In this document: piece after piece, positions 7,473-14,977 of the stretch | How positions within the stretch are numbered: the first letter of the stretch is position 1 | Layout of the letters: every line of letters begins with the position of its first letter | NCBI GenBank assembly: GCA_964590955.1 | Contig: CAZPYT010000006.1 | Location: 1 to 43,949, forward strand | Direction of reading: 5' to 3' | DNA length: 43,949 bases | Origin: CAZPYT01 sp964590955 | Lineage (GTDB): Bacteria; Patescibacteriota; WWE3; UBA101185; UBA10185 | Position numbers and translations under genes: made by a program | The notes under the pieces: model-generated | What the model was told of the DNA's origin: nothing | The model's database searches: none | The model's input: only the letters and a program-made list of their open reading frames with translations

Positions 7473-7596
7473 TGGTGGGCGAGGAGGGAATCGGTAACAT
7501 GTCTTTCATCTGTAGCTCACTTTGTTCGCAACATATGAAAGCACGCTACCCCGCCTCAGTCTCTTACGCTCCCTCCGGCATTCTCTTCCCTCTCGC
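7473..7596 (-). other. tRNA-mimic module downstream of tRNA-Leu
   Basis: 7473-7489 repeats exactly the last 17 nt of tRNA-Leu including CCA (7642-7658). The other end, TCCCTCTCGC at 7587-7596, is a near-perfect inverted copy. The minus-strand RNA would therefore be closed by GCGAGAGGGA pairing with TCCCTCCTCGC and would end in CCCACCA, like a tRNA acceptor stem. Inside, CTTTCAT/ATGAAAG can form a second stem. The 19-nt core at 7567-7585 matches 16 of 19 positions in the module at 19003-19078. It may be an attachment-site scar, a tRNA-like RNA or a decayed tRNA. Confidence 0.5.
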
Positions 7597-7599
7597 AAT

Positions 7600-7637
7600 A
7601 AAAAAAGCCCGCATATCCTGCGGACATTCGGTCTTTT
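7600..7637 (-). terminator. terminator after tRNA-Leu
   Basis: Minus strand stem CCGCA/TGCGG with loop GGATA, then GCTTTTTTT, starting about 20 nt after the tRNA end. Confidence 0.85.
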
Positions 7638-7641
7638 TCTA

Positions 7642-7728
7642 TGGTGGGCGAGGAGGGACTTGAACCCTCACTTCCTAAACGGAAAACAGATTTTAAGTCT
7701 GTCGCGTCTGCCATTCCGCCACTCGCCC
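7642..7728 (-). tRNA. tRNA-Leu (UAA)
   Basis: Acceptor stem GGGCGAG/CTCGCCC, discriminator A and encoded CCA. The anticodon loop CTTAAAA gives UAA. It has the long variable arm of class II tRNAs (TTTCC/GGAAG) and a T-arm with GTTCAAGTC. All arms pair. Confidence 0.97.
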
Positions 7729-7794
7729 TAAAAAGAATGCAAAAAGCTTATCGCACGAACCATTATACATATTAAAATTGCGCTTGAGTAGTAA

Positions 7795-8184
7795 TTATCC
7801 GATAAGTATTTTATGATATTTTTGTAAGTCTTTGTCTGTAGCTTTTTCCGGGTGATTTTTACCAACATCCTCTTTGTAAAAAGGAATAAGTTTTACATGT
7901 AAATGTTCTACATCTAATCCTTCAATTAAGTATGTAGTTCTTATGTTATCTGGTAGCTTTTTGTCCATAATTTCACCAACTGTTTTAGCTGTTGTCATAA
8001 CGTTTGCAAGTTCTATATTTTCTATTTCCATAATATAACTGGAAATATGTTTTTTTGGGATTAACACGGTCATACCCCTCGAAACGGGAAAAATATCTAA
8101 AAATGCCAAATAGTTGTCATTTTCAAAAATTTTGTATGCGGATATTTCGTTTTTTGCTATTTTACAGAAAATACAGTCTTTCAT
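7795..8184 (-). CDS. HIT-family nucleotide hydrolase/transferase
   Basis: 129 residues. CIFCKIAKNEI at the N-terminus and FPVSRGMTVLIPKKH are the HINT-like fold marks; the first includes a CxxC of the zinc-binding type. The histidine triad reads EHLHVKL. The family pattern is HxHxHxx, so the first His and the middle (nucleophile) His are present but the third is Lys. It could be an active variant or have altered leaving-group handling. It lies between tRNA-Leu and tRNA-Arg. The start has no strong Shine-Dalgarno. Confidence 0.9.
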   Translation of the reverse strand: MKDCIFCKIAKNEISAYKIFENDNYLAFLDIFPVSRGMTVLIPKKHISSYIMEIENIELANVMTTAKTVGEIMDKKLPDNIRTTYLIEGLDVEHLHVKLIPFYKEDVGKNHPEKATDKDLQKYHKILIG

Positions 8185-8257
8185 ATTTTTTAAATCTCAA
8201 ATGATCTCATTCACGTATATCAACTCTTACCTTAAATTGATAAGATATCGAACTTTA

Positions 8258-8333
8258 TGGCGCCCTAGGAGGGAGTCGAACCCCCGACCTTTGCCTTAGA
8301 AGGGCACTGCTCTATCCTCTGAGCTACTAGGGC
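8258..8333 (-). tRNA. tRNA-Arg (UCU)
   Basis: Acceptor stem GCCCTAG/CTAGGGC, discriminator G and encoded CCA. D-arm AGCTCAGAGGATAGAGC. Anticodon loop CTTCTAA gives UCU; T-arm GGTTCGACTCC. The cloverleaf is complete. Confidence 0.97.
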
Positions 8334-8403
8334 CTGATATGTTATGTATAAAGGCTTTTGTATTTTACAATAATGCCAAATTAACGTAAACCATTATATA
8401 AGG

Positions 8404-8436
8404 AAAAAGTCCATGTTATTGATGCACGGACTTTTT
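8404..8436. terminator. bidirectional hairpin terminator
   Basis: Stem AAAAAGTCC/GGACTTTTT with a 15-nt loop. It follows the stop of the 8462-9046 minus-strand gene. Confidence 0.8.
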
Positions 8437-8461
8437 AAAAGTTTTGAATTTAGTAAATTAC

Positions 8462-9046
8462 TTATTCTTTTACGCTTGAATTTGTGGGTTCTACCTTTTT
8501 ACTTTCTAAGTTGCCCAAAAGTGCTAGCAAGTTCATGAATAAAACAATAAAGATAAACCAATTATTTTTTAAGAGCTTGGTCATTTCTTCAGAAAAATAC
8601 TTTTTCTGCGGAATTGCATAGACCGTGAAAGACGCTGTATTACTGTCTTTGTTCTCCATAATATATTGGGATTTCTCATCGAGGGTTGTCATCCAAAGAA
8701 TCTCGCCTGTATCATGTATGCCCATTTGGAAATGTTCTGAATCGCAGCCAAACGATATTGCATACTCTCGTGGCATTTCCCTGATTTCGGTCAGTTTGTC
8801 GCTAAGTTTTGTGCTCTTAAGATCTGTACACGTGATGATTACTGTTCTTACTTCTTTGGGAACAAGTATATTCGCACCTTTTGGGATACTAATCCCCTCA
8901 ATAATGCGTATACCTAAGTCGTTGCTGGCAAACTCAAGAGTAGCATTGGATGCAGCAATTTCACTTGCAACTGCAACTAAGCCTACAAGCAATACGCATG
9001 CCGAAAAAAGCAAGTTCCATAACAAAAAGTTCTTTTTAAGTTTCAT
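8462..9046 (-). CDS. two-TM protein with extracytosolic Cys-pair domain, paralogue 1
   Basis: 194 residues: an N-terminal membrane segment (about 8-30), an outer domain of about 125 residues and a C-terminal membrane segment (about 158-178) with a short Lys/Glu tail. The outer domain has two Cys in ITCTDLKS and ISFGCDSEH. The same pattern (SSCGDLN, LEFGCANN) is in the next gene, 9254-9805, so the two are tandem paralogues; the Cys pair may form a disulfide. The ATG at 9046 is chosen because AAAGGA lies about 7 nt upstream; a TTG two codons earlier is the alternative. Family not recognised. Confidence 0.75.
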   Translation of the reverse strand: MKLKKNFLLWNLLFSACVLLVGLVAVASEIAASNATLEFASNDLGIRIIEGISIPKGANILVPKEVRTVIITCTDLKSTKLSDKLTEIREMPREYAISFGCDSEHFQMGIHDTGEILWMTTLDEKSQYIMENKDSNTASFTVYAIPQKKYFSEEMTKLLKNNWFIFIVLFMNLLALLGNLESKKVEPTNSSVKE

Positions 9047-9202
9047 TCTCAATCCTTTCGGTTTTAGTTTGCCGGTATTATAGCATTATATACTGCTATA
9101 AAAAAGAAGAGTCACCACTAAATTATTTATAACAATCACATGAAATTTTATAATATGTCCTGCTCTATTTATGTTTGCGTATTACGGATTGTTAATTGTT
9201 AG

Positions 9203-9230
9203 GCCTGCATTTATAAATATAAATGCAGGC
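9203..9230. terminator. strong hairpin, probable terminator
   Basis: A 12-bp perfect stem GCCTGCATTTAT/ATAAATGCAGGC with a 4-nt loop just after the stop of the 9254-9805 gene. The T-run after it is weak. Confidence 0.6.
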
Positions 9231-9253
9231 TTATATGTGCTTTTATGCTACGA

Positions 9254-9805
9254 CTATTTTTTCCTAATTTGAGCGTTAAACATTGCAACCAAGATCATTA
9301 ATCCTAATATAAAGTAGATAAATGTTTTTTGTTGTACGATAGTTGCTTTTAAAACGCTACCAAATGGTTCCTGAAAAGCGTTAACGCTGATCGATGCATA
9401 TTGCCCATTTGAAACCGCCGTGAAGGTATAATCTCCATTTATATTTGGAATTGTGAATGTCCCTTCGACGTGTTTAGTTGCCGTGACCTTTGTTACATTA
9501 TTGGCGCAACCGAATTCAAGAGCGGGTATACCCTCTTCTATAGCTTTTTTGTCGAAGATGCCGTAATCGATATTTAGGTCACCACATGAAGATATCGACA
9601 AATCCACAATCCCGGCGACATTCAAACTATACCCGAATGTCTGATTGCTGAACTCATGAAAAACCAGATTATCTTCATCAAAGTCCAGAGTGATATCAGT
9701 GTTCTCGACAATTATGGCTGCAAACCTCCCAATAAAAATGATAACTCCGACACAAAAGACAAAGAGAACGTGAATCCACCAATTATGTTTCATTCTTAAT
9801 TTCAT
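9254..9805 (-). CDS. two-TM protein with extracytosolic Cys-pair domain, paralogue 2
   Basis: 183 residues. Membrane segment at about 10-32, a predicted all-beta outer domain (DITLDFDEDN, TFTIPNINGDYTFTAVSNG) and a C-terminal membrane segment at about 160-176 ending in Arg/Lys. Cys at SSCGDL and FGCANN match the spacing in the 8462-9046 protein. The ATG at 9805 has GGAG 9 nt upstream. The outer domain looks like a small cell-surface beta-sandwich; its partner is unknown. It is transcribed before, and in the same direction as, its paralogue, with a hairpin between them. Confidence 0.75.
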   Translation of the reverse strand: MKLRMKHNWWIHVLFVFCVGVIIFIGRFAAIIVENTDITLDFDEDNLVFHEFSNQTFGYSLNVAGIVDLSISSCGDLNIDYGIFDKKAIEEGIPALEFGCANNVTKVTATKHVEGTFTIPNINGDYTFTAVSNGQYASISVNAFQEPFGSVLKATIVQQKTFIYFILGLMILVAMFNAQIRKK

Positions 9806-9864
9806 TTTTATCAGCTCCTTTTCAGTTTATTTTTTGCAATTATATCACAAGATATATTGCTATA

Positions 9865-9893
9865 TTGCAATCACATGTAATTCTATGTATAAA
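9865..9893 (+). promoter_or_regulatory. leaderless promoter of the M29 aminopeptidase
   Basis: TTGCAA (9865-9870), 17 nt, TATAAA (9888-9893), then TTATTC and the ATG at 9900. This is the clearest complete leaderless promoter in the window. Confidence 0.7.
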
Positions 9894-9899
9894 TTATTC

Positions 9900-11006
9900 A
9901 TGGATCCACGCGCTACAAAACTGGCAAAAATTATAATCGAACATTCTGTCAAAGTCACCAAAGGAAGTAATGTCGTGATTGATGCTTCTGATTTTACTGC
10001 ACAAGATTTGATACATGAATGTTATCGTTTGGCACTAAAAAAAGGTGCAAATGTCTATCTTGATATTTTTGGAACTAATTATGAAATAGGTAGAGCTGAT
10101 TATGGTGGTTTCATGAATACTTTACTGAAGACAGCTACAAAAGACCAGCTCGCATCGACAAAAGAATTGATGGAAGCAAAAATTGCCTGGGGAGACAAAT
10201 TTATACGCATTGTGTCAATCCACAACAAAAACTTTTTAGAAAAAGCTGATCCCGAAAAACTACGTATTTATTCCGGCGCTTACTATCCTACATTTGAAAA
10301 AATGATAAAAAAAGACTGGGTTTTGACATACTACCCTTCTTTTGGTATGGCGCAAAACGCTAAAATGTCTTTAGAAGAATTAACCGATTTTTATTACAAA
10401 GCAAGTATCGTTGATTATGGAAAGCAAGGAGCACGCATTGCCCGTTTAGTAAAAATAATAAACGAGGGATCCGAGGTTCGCATTTTAGCAAAAGGAACAA
10501 ATTTAAAACTGGGTATTAAAGGCAGATTTGCTGCCGGTGACAAGTCAGGTACTCACAATATACCGGATGGTGAATGTTTTACAGGGCCTGAAGAAACCGA
10601 CACTGAAGGTGTGATCGAATTTGAATATCCCCAAGTCAAAGATGGCAAGGAGATTACAGGTATTAAGCTGGAATTTGAGAAAGGTCGCGTTGTAAAGTTT
10701 GATGCATCTTCTAACAAAAAATATTTAGAAAAATTACTTGATGATCATGAAGGAAATCGTGCCCTTGGAGAATTAGGTATCGGCATGAATTCCATGATCA
10801 AAAATTATATGAAAGACACGCTTTTTGACGAAAAAATCATGGGTACGATGCATTTTGCTTTAGGAATGTCATATGAAGATAAATACGGCGGAGGTAAAAA
10901 TAAAGGCTCTATACATTGGGATTTGGTGAAAGATTTAAGGCACAAGGGTAGTTTGGTTACCGTTGATGGAAAAGAGATTATTAAAGATGGTAAGGTTTTA
11001 TGTTAA
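9900..11006 (+). CDS. M29-family (thermophilic-type) aminopeptidase
   Basis: 368 residues. Predicted cytoplasmic dinuclear-metal aminopeptidase that trims N-terminal residues from peptides. Family blocks are GRFAAGDKSGTHNIPDGECF, then TGPEETDTEGVIEFEY, with Glu metal ligands; GELGIGMNSMI; and GTMHFALGMSYEDKYGG followed by SIHWDLVKDL, with the His and Asp ligands. Its length is slightly under the usual 400-410. The start is the ATG at 9900, set by the promoter 6 nt away; an in-frame ATG 66 nt upstream lies inside the promoter region. A hairpin terminator follows. Confidence 0.92.
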   Translation: MDPRATKLAKIIIEHSVKVTKGSNVVIDASDFTAQDLIHECYRLALKKGANVYLDIFGTNYEIGRADYGGFMNTLLKTATKDQLASTKELMEAKIAWGDKFIRIVSIHNKNFLEKADPEKLRIYSGAYYPTFEKMIKKDWVLTYYPSFGMAQNAKMSLEELTDFYYKASIVDYGKQGARIARLVKIINEGSEVRILAKGTNLKLGIKGRFAAGDKSGTHNIPDGECFTGPEETDTEGVIEFEYPQVKDGKEITGIKLEFEKGRVVKFDASSNKKYLEKLLDDHEGNRALGELGIGMNSMIKNYMKDTLFDEKIMGTMHFALGMSYEDKYGGGKNKGSIHWDLVKDLRHKGSLVTVDGKEIIKDGKVLC

Positions 11007-11058
11007 TTATGTTATTTATTAAGTCCTGTAAATGTAATTTGTTGTTTGTCAAATAAAA

Positions 11059-11099
11059 GTGGACAAACAATATAAATATCTGCTTGTCCACTAATTTTT
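11059..11099. terminator. terminator between convergent genes
   Basis: Stem GTGGACAA/TTGTCCAC extended past a mismatch, then CTAATTTTTC on the plus strand. It serves the aminopeptidase gene and perhaps also the convergent 11154-11606 gene. Confidence 0.7.
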
Positions 11100-11153
11100 C
11101 TTACACAAAAACATTGCTCTAAAAAGGACGCGCTAAGCCTACTCCGTTTAGTG

Positions 11154-11606
11154 CTATTCCTTTTTAATTATGGTAGCAACAGCATTCCCACAGGTGTAAC
11201 TACGAAGCACTGCATCTTCATCGTACTTACACTTAATATAGTACTTGCGATTTGAACTATCTACTTCGATGAAATGGTATGTGTATAAAGTACCGGACAC
11301 GATGCTTTCTTCGGTGGTGTTTATATAAATGAAACCAGAGCCTTGTCTTTCAAGTGAAAAACCACCATGGGAAATCTCGGCCATACTTATGAAAGTCAGG
11401 TCCTTATTTTTCCAGTTTGATGGCTCATCAATATATACGTCCATAGTTACTGCGTCTGTTCCGGCTATTGCGACTGCTTCTCCTCCGTTTTCCGAATTGT
11501 TGATCGCAACAGCTGAGGTTTGATCCACGGAATTATTCACACATGCGACCGATGAAAGTACGAGCAATGATACAGCAATAGCAATTCTAAACATCATTCG
11601 TTTCAT
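11154..11606 (-). CDS. predicted lipoprotein or secreted protein, 150 aa
   Basis: An N-terminal signal sequence (MKRMMFRIAIAVSLLVLSS) is followed by VACVNNS. The Cys could be a lipobox residue, though the usual Leu at -3 is missing. The mature part is beta-rich (VTMDVYIDEPSNW, GFIYINTTEE) with two more Cys near the C-terminus (YIKCKYDE, SYTCGNAV). The ATG has GGAGG 5 nt upstream. No family recognised. It belongs to the group of small exported orphans with strong Shine-Dalgarno sites in this stretch. Confidence 0.75.
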   Translation of the reverse strand: MKRMMFRIAIAVSLLVLSSVACVNNSVDQTSAVAINNSENGGEAVAIAGTDAVTMDVYIDEPSNWKNKDLTFISMAEISHGGFSLERQGSGFIYINTTEESIVSGTLYTYHFIEVDSSNRKYYIKCKYDEDAVLRSYTCGNAVATIIKKE

Positions 11607-11683
11607 TTGAACCTCCAGGATATTTTTGGGGATTTTACCAGATTAAGCACGAGAAACACGGCTATAGGGTACGAGCCTTGCCA

Positions 11684-11713
11684 TTGCGCAAAACAATAAA
11701 CTTATAGTATAAT
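11684..11713 (+). promoter_or_regulatory. promoter of the 11741 gene
   Basis: TTGCGC, 18 nt, TATAAT, then a leader of about 20 nt with ACGGAGG ending 5 nt before the ATG. Confidence 0.7.
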
Positions 11714-11740
11714 AACAACAAATCTAGAACGGAGGCTACT

Positions 11741-12124
11741 ATGCACCAAAGAACAAGAAATTTTCTCGTAACAATGTTGATAATGTTTTTTATTGGGGTT
11801 TTATCTCTTACCGTTGATGATATGGGATACCATAGGATTAAGTCAACTCGGCACCCTATTGGCGCGCCTGTTGGGTTGAACGGAGAACAGTTAGGGTTGT
11901 ACGATGGGCAGTTGTTTATTACTCGCCCGGGTTTCAATCAAATTTTCATTATATCCGATGTCAACCTTGATGTGAAAAGGGGCTATTGTGGTTTCGTTGA
12001 CCTGACGCTACCTGAGGCTCCCGCAAATTATCGACCTGCGGTTGATTATACTCAAATCGAATTATGCAGAGATCTTCGCGGGTATAAGTTTCGTGTGATA
12101 TCTTTCAGATCAGAATTAAAGTAG
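11741..12124 (+). CDS. small membrane-anchored or secreted protein
   Basis: 127 residues. A hydrophobic segment at residues 8-25 (FLVTMLIMFFIGVLSL) acts as signal peptide or anchor. The rest is outside and predicted beta, with two Cys (RGYCGFVDL, IELCRDL) that could pair. No family recognised. The start is set by ACGGAGG, and the gene has its own promoter and a terminator at 12134-12176. Base composition is more GC-rich than the housekeeping neighbours. Confidence 0.7.
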   Translation: MHQRTRNFLVTMLIMFFIGVLSLTVDDMGYHRIKSTRHPIGAPVGLNGEQLGLYDGQLFITRPGFNQIFIISDVNLDVKRGYCGFVDLTLPEAPANYRPAVDYTQIELCRDLRGYKFRVISFRSELK

Positions 12125-12133
12125 TGGAAAATT

Positions 12134-12176
12134 GAAAGGGTTTGTCGTAAAAACTCAACAAACCCTTTCTTATTTT
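12134..12176. terminator. bidirectional terminator
   Basis: A 12-bp stem GAAAGGGTTTGT/ACAAACCCTTTC with a 12-nt loop and TTATTTTG after it on the plus strand. It separates the 11741 gene from the convergent pyrD. Confidence 0.8.
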
Positions 12177-13279
12177 GTTCCTACAGCTTCAGAAATATTT
12201 TCAAACCCATCTTTTTCCAATAATTCCACCAGCCCTCTATTTATATCGCCAATTAATTGTGGCCCTTCATAAATCATGCCTGTGATCAATTGCACCAAAC
12301 TGGCGCCTAATCTGATTTTTTCATACGCATCTTCAGCTGAAAATATTCCGCCAACACCAATAATTACTAATTTCTTACCATATTCTTTATAGGTTTTTGA
12401 TATAAGTTCGTTTGAGAGTCTCTGGGTTGGTTTTCCGCTTAAATTACCCTTTACATCAGGTGAAATAGGTTCTACAAGAGACTGCTCATTTCTATCTTTG
12501 TTTAAATTACCAATAATTACACCAGCAATATTATATTTTAGAGCGACATCACACAGTGACTTATATTCAGCCCACTCTAAATTTATCGGCATTTTTAAAA
12601 AGACAGGCTTTTCTGTTGGAATTGTACTAAAGGCATTCAATAACGCATCTAGTTTATTAGGTTCTGTGAATGGTTCTCCACCAAATGTGTTGGGGCATGA
12701 AATATTAATAGTTATGAAATCTGCAATCCCACTTTCTACGATTGCTTTATAACATTCTTTACAATCCTGTATACCCGCTGCGTCGTCCGCTGTTTCTTTA
12801 GAGTTTGTTTTACCTACTGAAATGCTTAGTGGAATTTCACGCGTTTTGTATCTGCTTATTTTTTTGAGAACGTTTTCGACACCACTATTTTTCAAGCCAT
12901 AATTTACCGCTATTGATTTGTTTTTTGGTAAACGTGTATTCCAAGGGGGCTTGTTACCTTTGTAAGGTTTATATGTGACAGTTCCTACTTGTTGAAATCC
13001 AAAACCTACCGAAGGAATAATTTGTACTAAATCGCCGTCTTTATCAAATCCAGCTGATAAACCTACAGGGTTTTTAAATTCCATGCCTTTTATGGTTTGA
13101 GTAATTTTTTTGTTATTGTAGTGGAATAACTGCTTTGTTATTTTTCTTGTTAATGGGTAGTTGCCCAAGAAATAACCTATTTGTACCATTTTCGTATGAA
13201 CAATGTCCGGGTGAACTTTAAATAGGAGTGGTTTTGCGATGAATGTATATATTATGTTGAATACCTTGTATTTATTCAT
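12170..13279 (-). CDS. pyrD: dihydroorotate dehydrogenase, class 2-like
   Basis: Oxidises dihydroorotate to orotate using FMN; class 2 enzymes pass electrons to membrane quinones. 369 residues. The N-terminal extension with KPLLFKVHPDIVH is the class 2 membrane/quinone helix region. NPVGLSAGFDKDG, GFGFQQVGTVT, NYGLKNSG, and VGGIFSAEDAYEKIRLGAS with VQLITGMIYEGP are family blocks. The active-site loop reads NISCPNTFGGEPF. The base position is Cys, as in class 1 enzymes, where class 2 normally has Ser. With pyrG at 1-873 it gives a second pyrimidine gene in the window. Confidence 0.93.
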   Translation of the reverse strand: MNKYKVFNIIYTFIAKPLLFKVHPDIVHTKMVQIGYFLGNYPLTRKITKQLFHYNNKKITQTIKGMEFKNPVGLSAGFDKDGDLVQIIPSVGFGFQQVGTVTYKPYKGNKPPWNTRLPKNKSIAVNYGLKNSGVENVLKKISRYKTREIPLSISVGKTNSKETADDAAGIQDCKECYKAIVESGIADFITINISCPNTFGGEPFTEPNKLDALLNAFSTIPTEKPVFLKMPINLEWAEYKSLCDVALKYNIAGVIIGNLNKDRNEQSLVEPISPDVKGNLSGKPTQRLSNELISKTYKEYGKKLVIIGVGGIFSAEDAYEKIRLGASLVQLITGMIYEGPQLIGDINRGLVELLEKDGFENISEAVGTK

Positions 13280-13286
13280 GTCATCT

Positions 13287-13292
13287 AGTATA
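13287..13292 (-). promoter_or_regulatory. -10 box of pyrD (leaderless)
   Basis: Minus strand TATACT, 7 nt, ATG at 13279. It is preceded by GTG, giving a partial extended -10. Confidence 0.55.
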
Positions 13293-13398
13293 CACTTTTA
13301 GTAAGAAGATATTTTTATAGAGCTCATATGTAACGATTATGAAAATTATAAAATTATTCATGTAAATATATCACGTCACTAATATTAATTGATTATGT

Positions 13399-14133
13399 TT
13401 ATTCATTTATCGTAAAACACTTTCCTACACCTTCAGAAATCCACAGCCCAAACCTTATCAACTCAGGTCCGATATTCTTGCCGTATCGTGTTTTCCAGGA
13501 GTTCTCGTAGGCATATAACCAGTCATATGCTTTAATTGCTTCTTTTGGTGTCGCCCCTTTTTGTTTTTCTTTATACCAGAAAGTGGTTTCTCTTTCGTAG
13601 CCGTACATAAAATGGTCTGCGTCATAAATGGCGCCGTAGATAACTTCCAACTCATTATTGTTCTCAATTTTATATTCAAGCTTTTCGTGAATGCTTATTG
13701 CTAATACTATATTTTCATCAAAAAGGTTATATTTTTTAAGTAATATTTCTGCGGTATTTGCACCTTCGCTCATATGTACCGGTCCGCCCTGATGTCTTTC
13801 GATGTCGTGCATCAGTCCTGCTAGTATTGCATTATTAACAATTTCTCTTGTTTTATTTTGCGGCAGTTTTCTAAAAATGCATTCATCTTCGGCAATAAAA
13901 CCTGCCAGGGCAGCAATGTTTTCTAAATGTTCATAGCCATGATAACCCTCTTGCTCAAATTGACTCACATATCTTTTTATTTCTTCACTCAATTCTTTAA
14001 ATTCAGTATTTATAATTTTGTGATAAGGTGCTAATTGTTTTATTGACGGAAGTTCAGGGACTTTATGTTTTTTTCTATATTCTTGGGCAATTTTTTCTGC
14101 TGTTTTTTGGATATTTTCAAATGTTAATTGCAT
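13399..14133 (-). CDS. HD-domain phosphohydrolase
   Basis: 244 residues. HGYEHLENIAALAGF (about 80), LAGLMHDIERHQGG (about 110) and SIHEKLE (about 150) give the H...HD...H pattern, and YDADHFMYGYE supplies the later Asp. This is a metal-dependent phosphohydrolase of the YedJ-like type. The GG after the HD motif is common in small HD hydrolases with nucleotide substrates. The substrate is not predictable. The start is supported by TAGAAT 6 nt upstream and no Shine-Dalgarno. Several residues of the N-terminal 40 (PELPSIKQLAPYHK) are unlike any family I know. Confidence 0.8.
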   Translation of the reverse strand: MQLTFENIQKTAEKIAQEYRKKHKVPELPSIKQLAPYHKIINTEFKELSEEIKRYVSQFEQEGYHGYEHLENIAALAGFIAEDECIFRKLPQNKTREIVNNAILAGLMHDIERHQGGPVHMSEGANTAEILLKKYNLFDENIVLAISIHEKLEYKIENNNELEVIYGAIYDADHFMYGYERETTFWYKEKQKGATPKEAIKAYDWLYAYENSWKTRYGKNIGPELIRFGLWISEGVGKCFTINE

Positions 14134-14139
14134 AATAAG

Positions 14140-14145
14140 ATTCTA
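14140..14145 (-). promoter_or_regulatory. -10 box (leaderless)
   Basis: Minus strand TAGAAT, then CTTATT, then the ATG at 14133. Confidence 0.5.
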
Positions 14146-14245
14146 ACACTCAGATACAGAAATTGAGAATGTTGTTGTAATGCTATATAATTCACAAAAA
14201 CCATACTACAAGATGTTTTTGCTACATCTGGAAAGCGAGTTGATA

Positions 14246-14569
14246 ATGGCTGTAAAGAAAAAGAAGAAAACTGTAAATAAATCTGTACCAACCATGATCA
14301 GATTTCGAAAAGGAGATTTTCTGGTTAAAAGCGCTTTACAAGGACGCGGGTTTGCTGAAGGTACTAAAGTCGATTTCTGGATTTGCACTTACTCAGGAGA
14401 ATTTCCCGTAACAGAGGCCACCTGTACAGAAATTCCAGCAAAGCCCTACAACTATCAAACCAGAAAGTTTGAGCAACAGACAAACGTGCTATTGTCTACT
14501 GTGGTGATCATGTCAAGATCTCAGCTGCTCAAAGCAACCGCGCAGTGTCGATTCACATTGAATATCTAG
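14246..14569 (+). CDS. hypothetical small basic protein, 107 aa
   Basis: Begins MAVKKKKKTVNKSVP, a strongly basic tail, followed by a compact, probably beta-rich part (TMIRFRKGDFLV, TKVDFWICTYSGEFPV) and a C-terminus with three Cys in all. The family is not recognised; the Lys tail suggests nucleic-acid contact, but that is only an inference. An ATG 66 nt upstream is in frame. I choose 14246 because the upstream part reads like non-coding sequence and a GAG lies about 8 nt away. A strong terminator follows. Confidence 0.6.
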   Translation: MAVKKKKKTVNKSVPTMIRFRKGDFLVKSALQGRGFAEGTKVDFWICTYSGEFPVTEATCTEIPAKPYNYQTRKFEQQTNVLLSTVVIMSRSQLLKATAQCRFTLNI

Positions 14570-14591
14570 GGGATTATCAGAATCTTGATTG

Positions 14592-14626
14592 AAAGAGGTG
14601 TACCATTAATGGTGTGCCTCTTTTTT
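14592..14626 (+). terminator. Rho-independent terminator
   Basis: Stem AAAGAGG...ACCAT/ATGGT...CCTCTTT with a tiny loop, followed by T6. Confidence 0.9.
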
Positions 14627-14658
14627 GTGTTTTTATAAGAAACACAGCCATATAGATT

Positions 14659-14775
14659 GTGTATGATTTGAATTATTCCGGTAAAGAAGGAATGTTGTTA
14701 TCTAAATCTTTGGAAGTAGAAATAAGTATCTATAAAAATGGAAACGACCTGATCAATCTACTCTTAAAACTTTAA
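14659..14775 (+). CDS. possible 38-codon small ORF
   Basis: A GTG-initiated frame reads (M)YDLNYSGKEGMLLSKSLEV, then EISIYKNGNDLINLLLKL and TAA. An internal ATG is an alternative start. Composition is protein-like, but no Shine-Dalgarno or promoter is clear and its end overlaps the inverted repeat at 14745-14807. It could be a small protein or a gene remnant. Confidence 0.25.
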   Translation: MYDLNYSGKEGMLLSKSLEVEISIYKNGNDLINLLLKL

Positions 14776-14807
14776 TTTCTAGTTTTAATTGTAATTCGAT
14801 CAGGTCG
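14745..14807. repeat. 10-bp inverted repeat with nested hairpin
   Basis: CGACCTGATC at 14745-14754 pairs exactly with GATCAGGTCG at 14798-14807. Inside, TTAAAACT and AGTTTTAA form a second stem. The 63-bp structure is followed by AAATTTTC. It may be a terminator, a protein site or the end of a mobile unit. Confidence 0.55.
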
Positions 14808-14880
14808 AAATTTTCACAGAACCACTACAAGAAAGATGTTGCGCATACATTTTCTTATAGAACCCTTGGAGGCTTAGGGT

Positions 14881-14910
14881 TTGTGCGAGCTCGTATTGCA
14901 CGAGTATAAA
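14881..14910 (+). promoter_or_regulatory. promoter in the GC-rich patch
   Basis: TTGTGC, 18 nt, TATAAA. The 60-70 nt leader below it can fold (CCAT/ATGG inside GGAT/ATCC, 14931-14960) and ends in GGGGTGG 7 nt before the ATG at 14978. Confidence 0.45.
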
Positions 14911-14977
14911 ACGGCACATAGGTAACTGTCAGGATCTAGTCCATAAATGGATTTAATCCCTTTGGGGTGGATCACAA

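Noticed and set aside
7397..7731. Plus-strand frames of 88 and 69 codons around the tRNA-Leu gene
   Set aside because: They run through the tRNA, its terminator and the tRNA-mimic module; no promoter or Shine-Dalgarno supports them.
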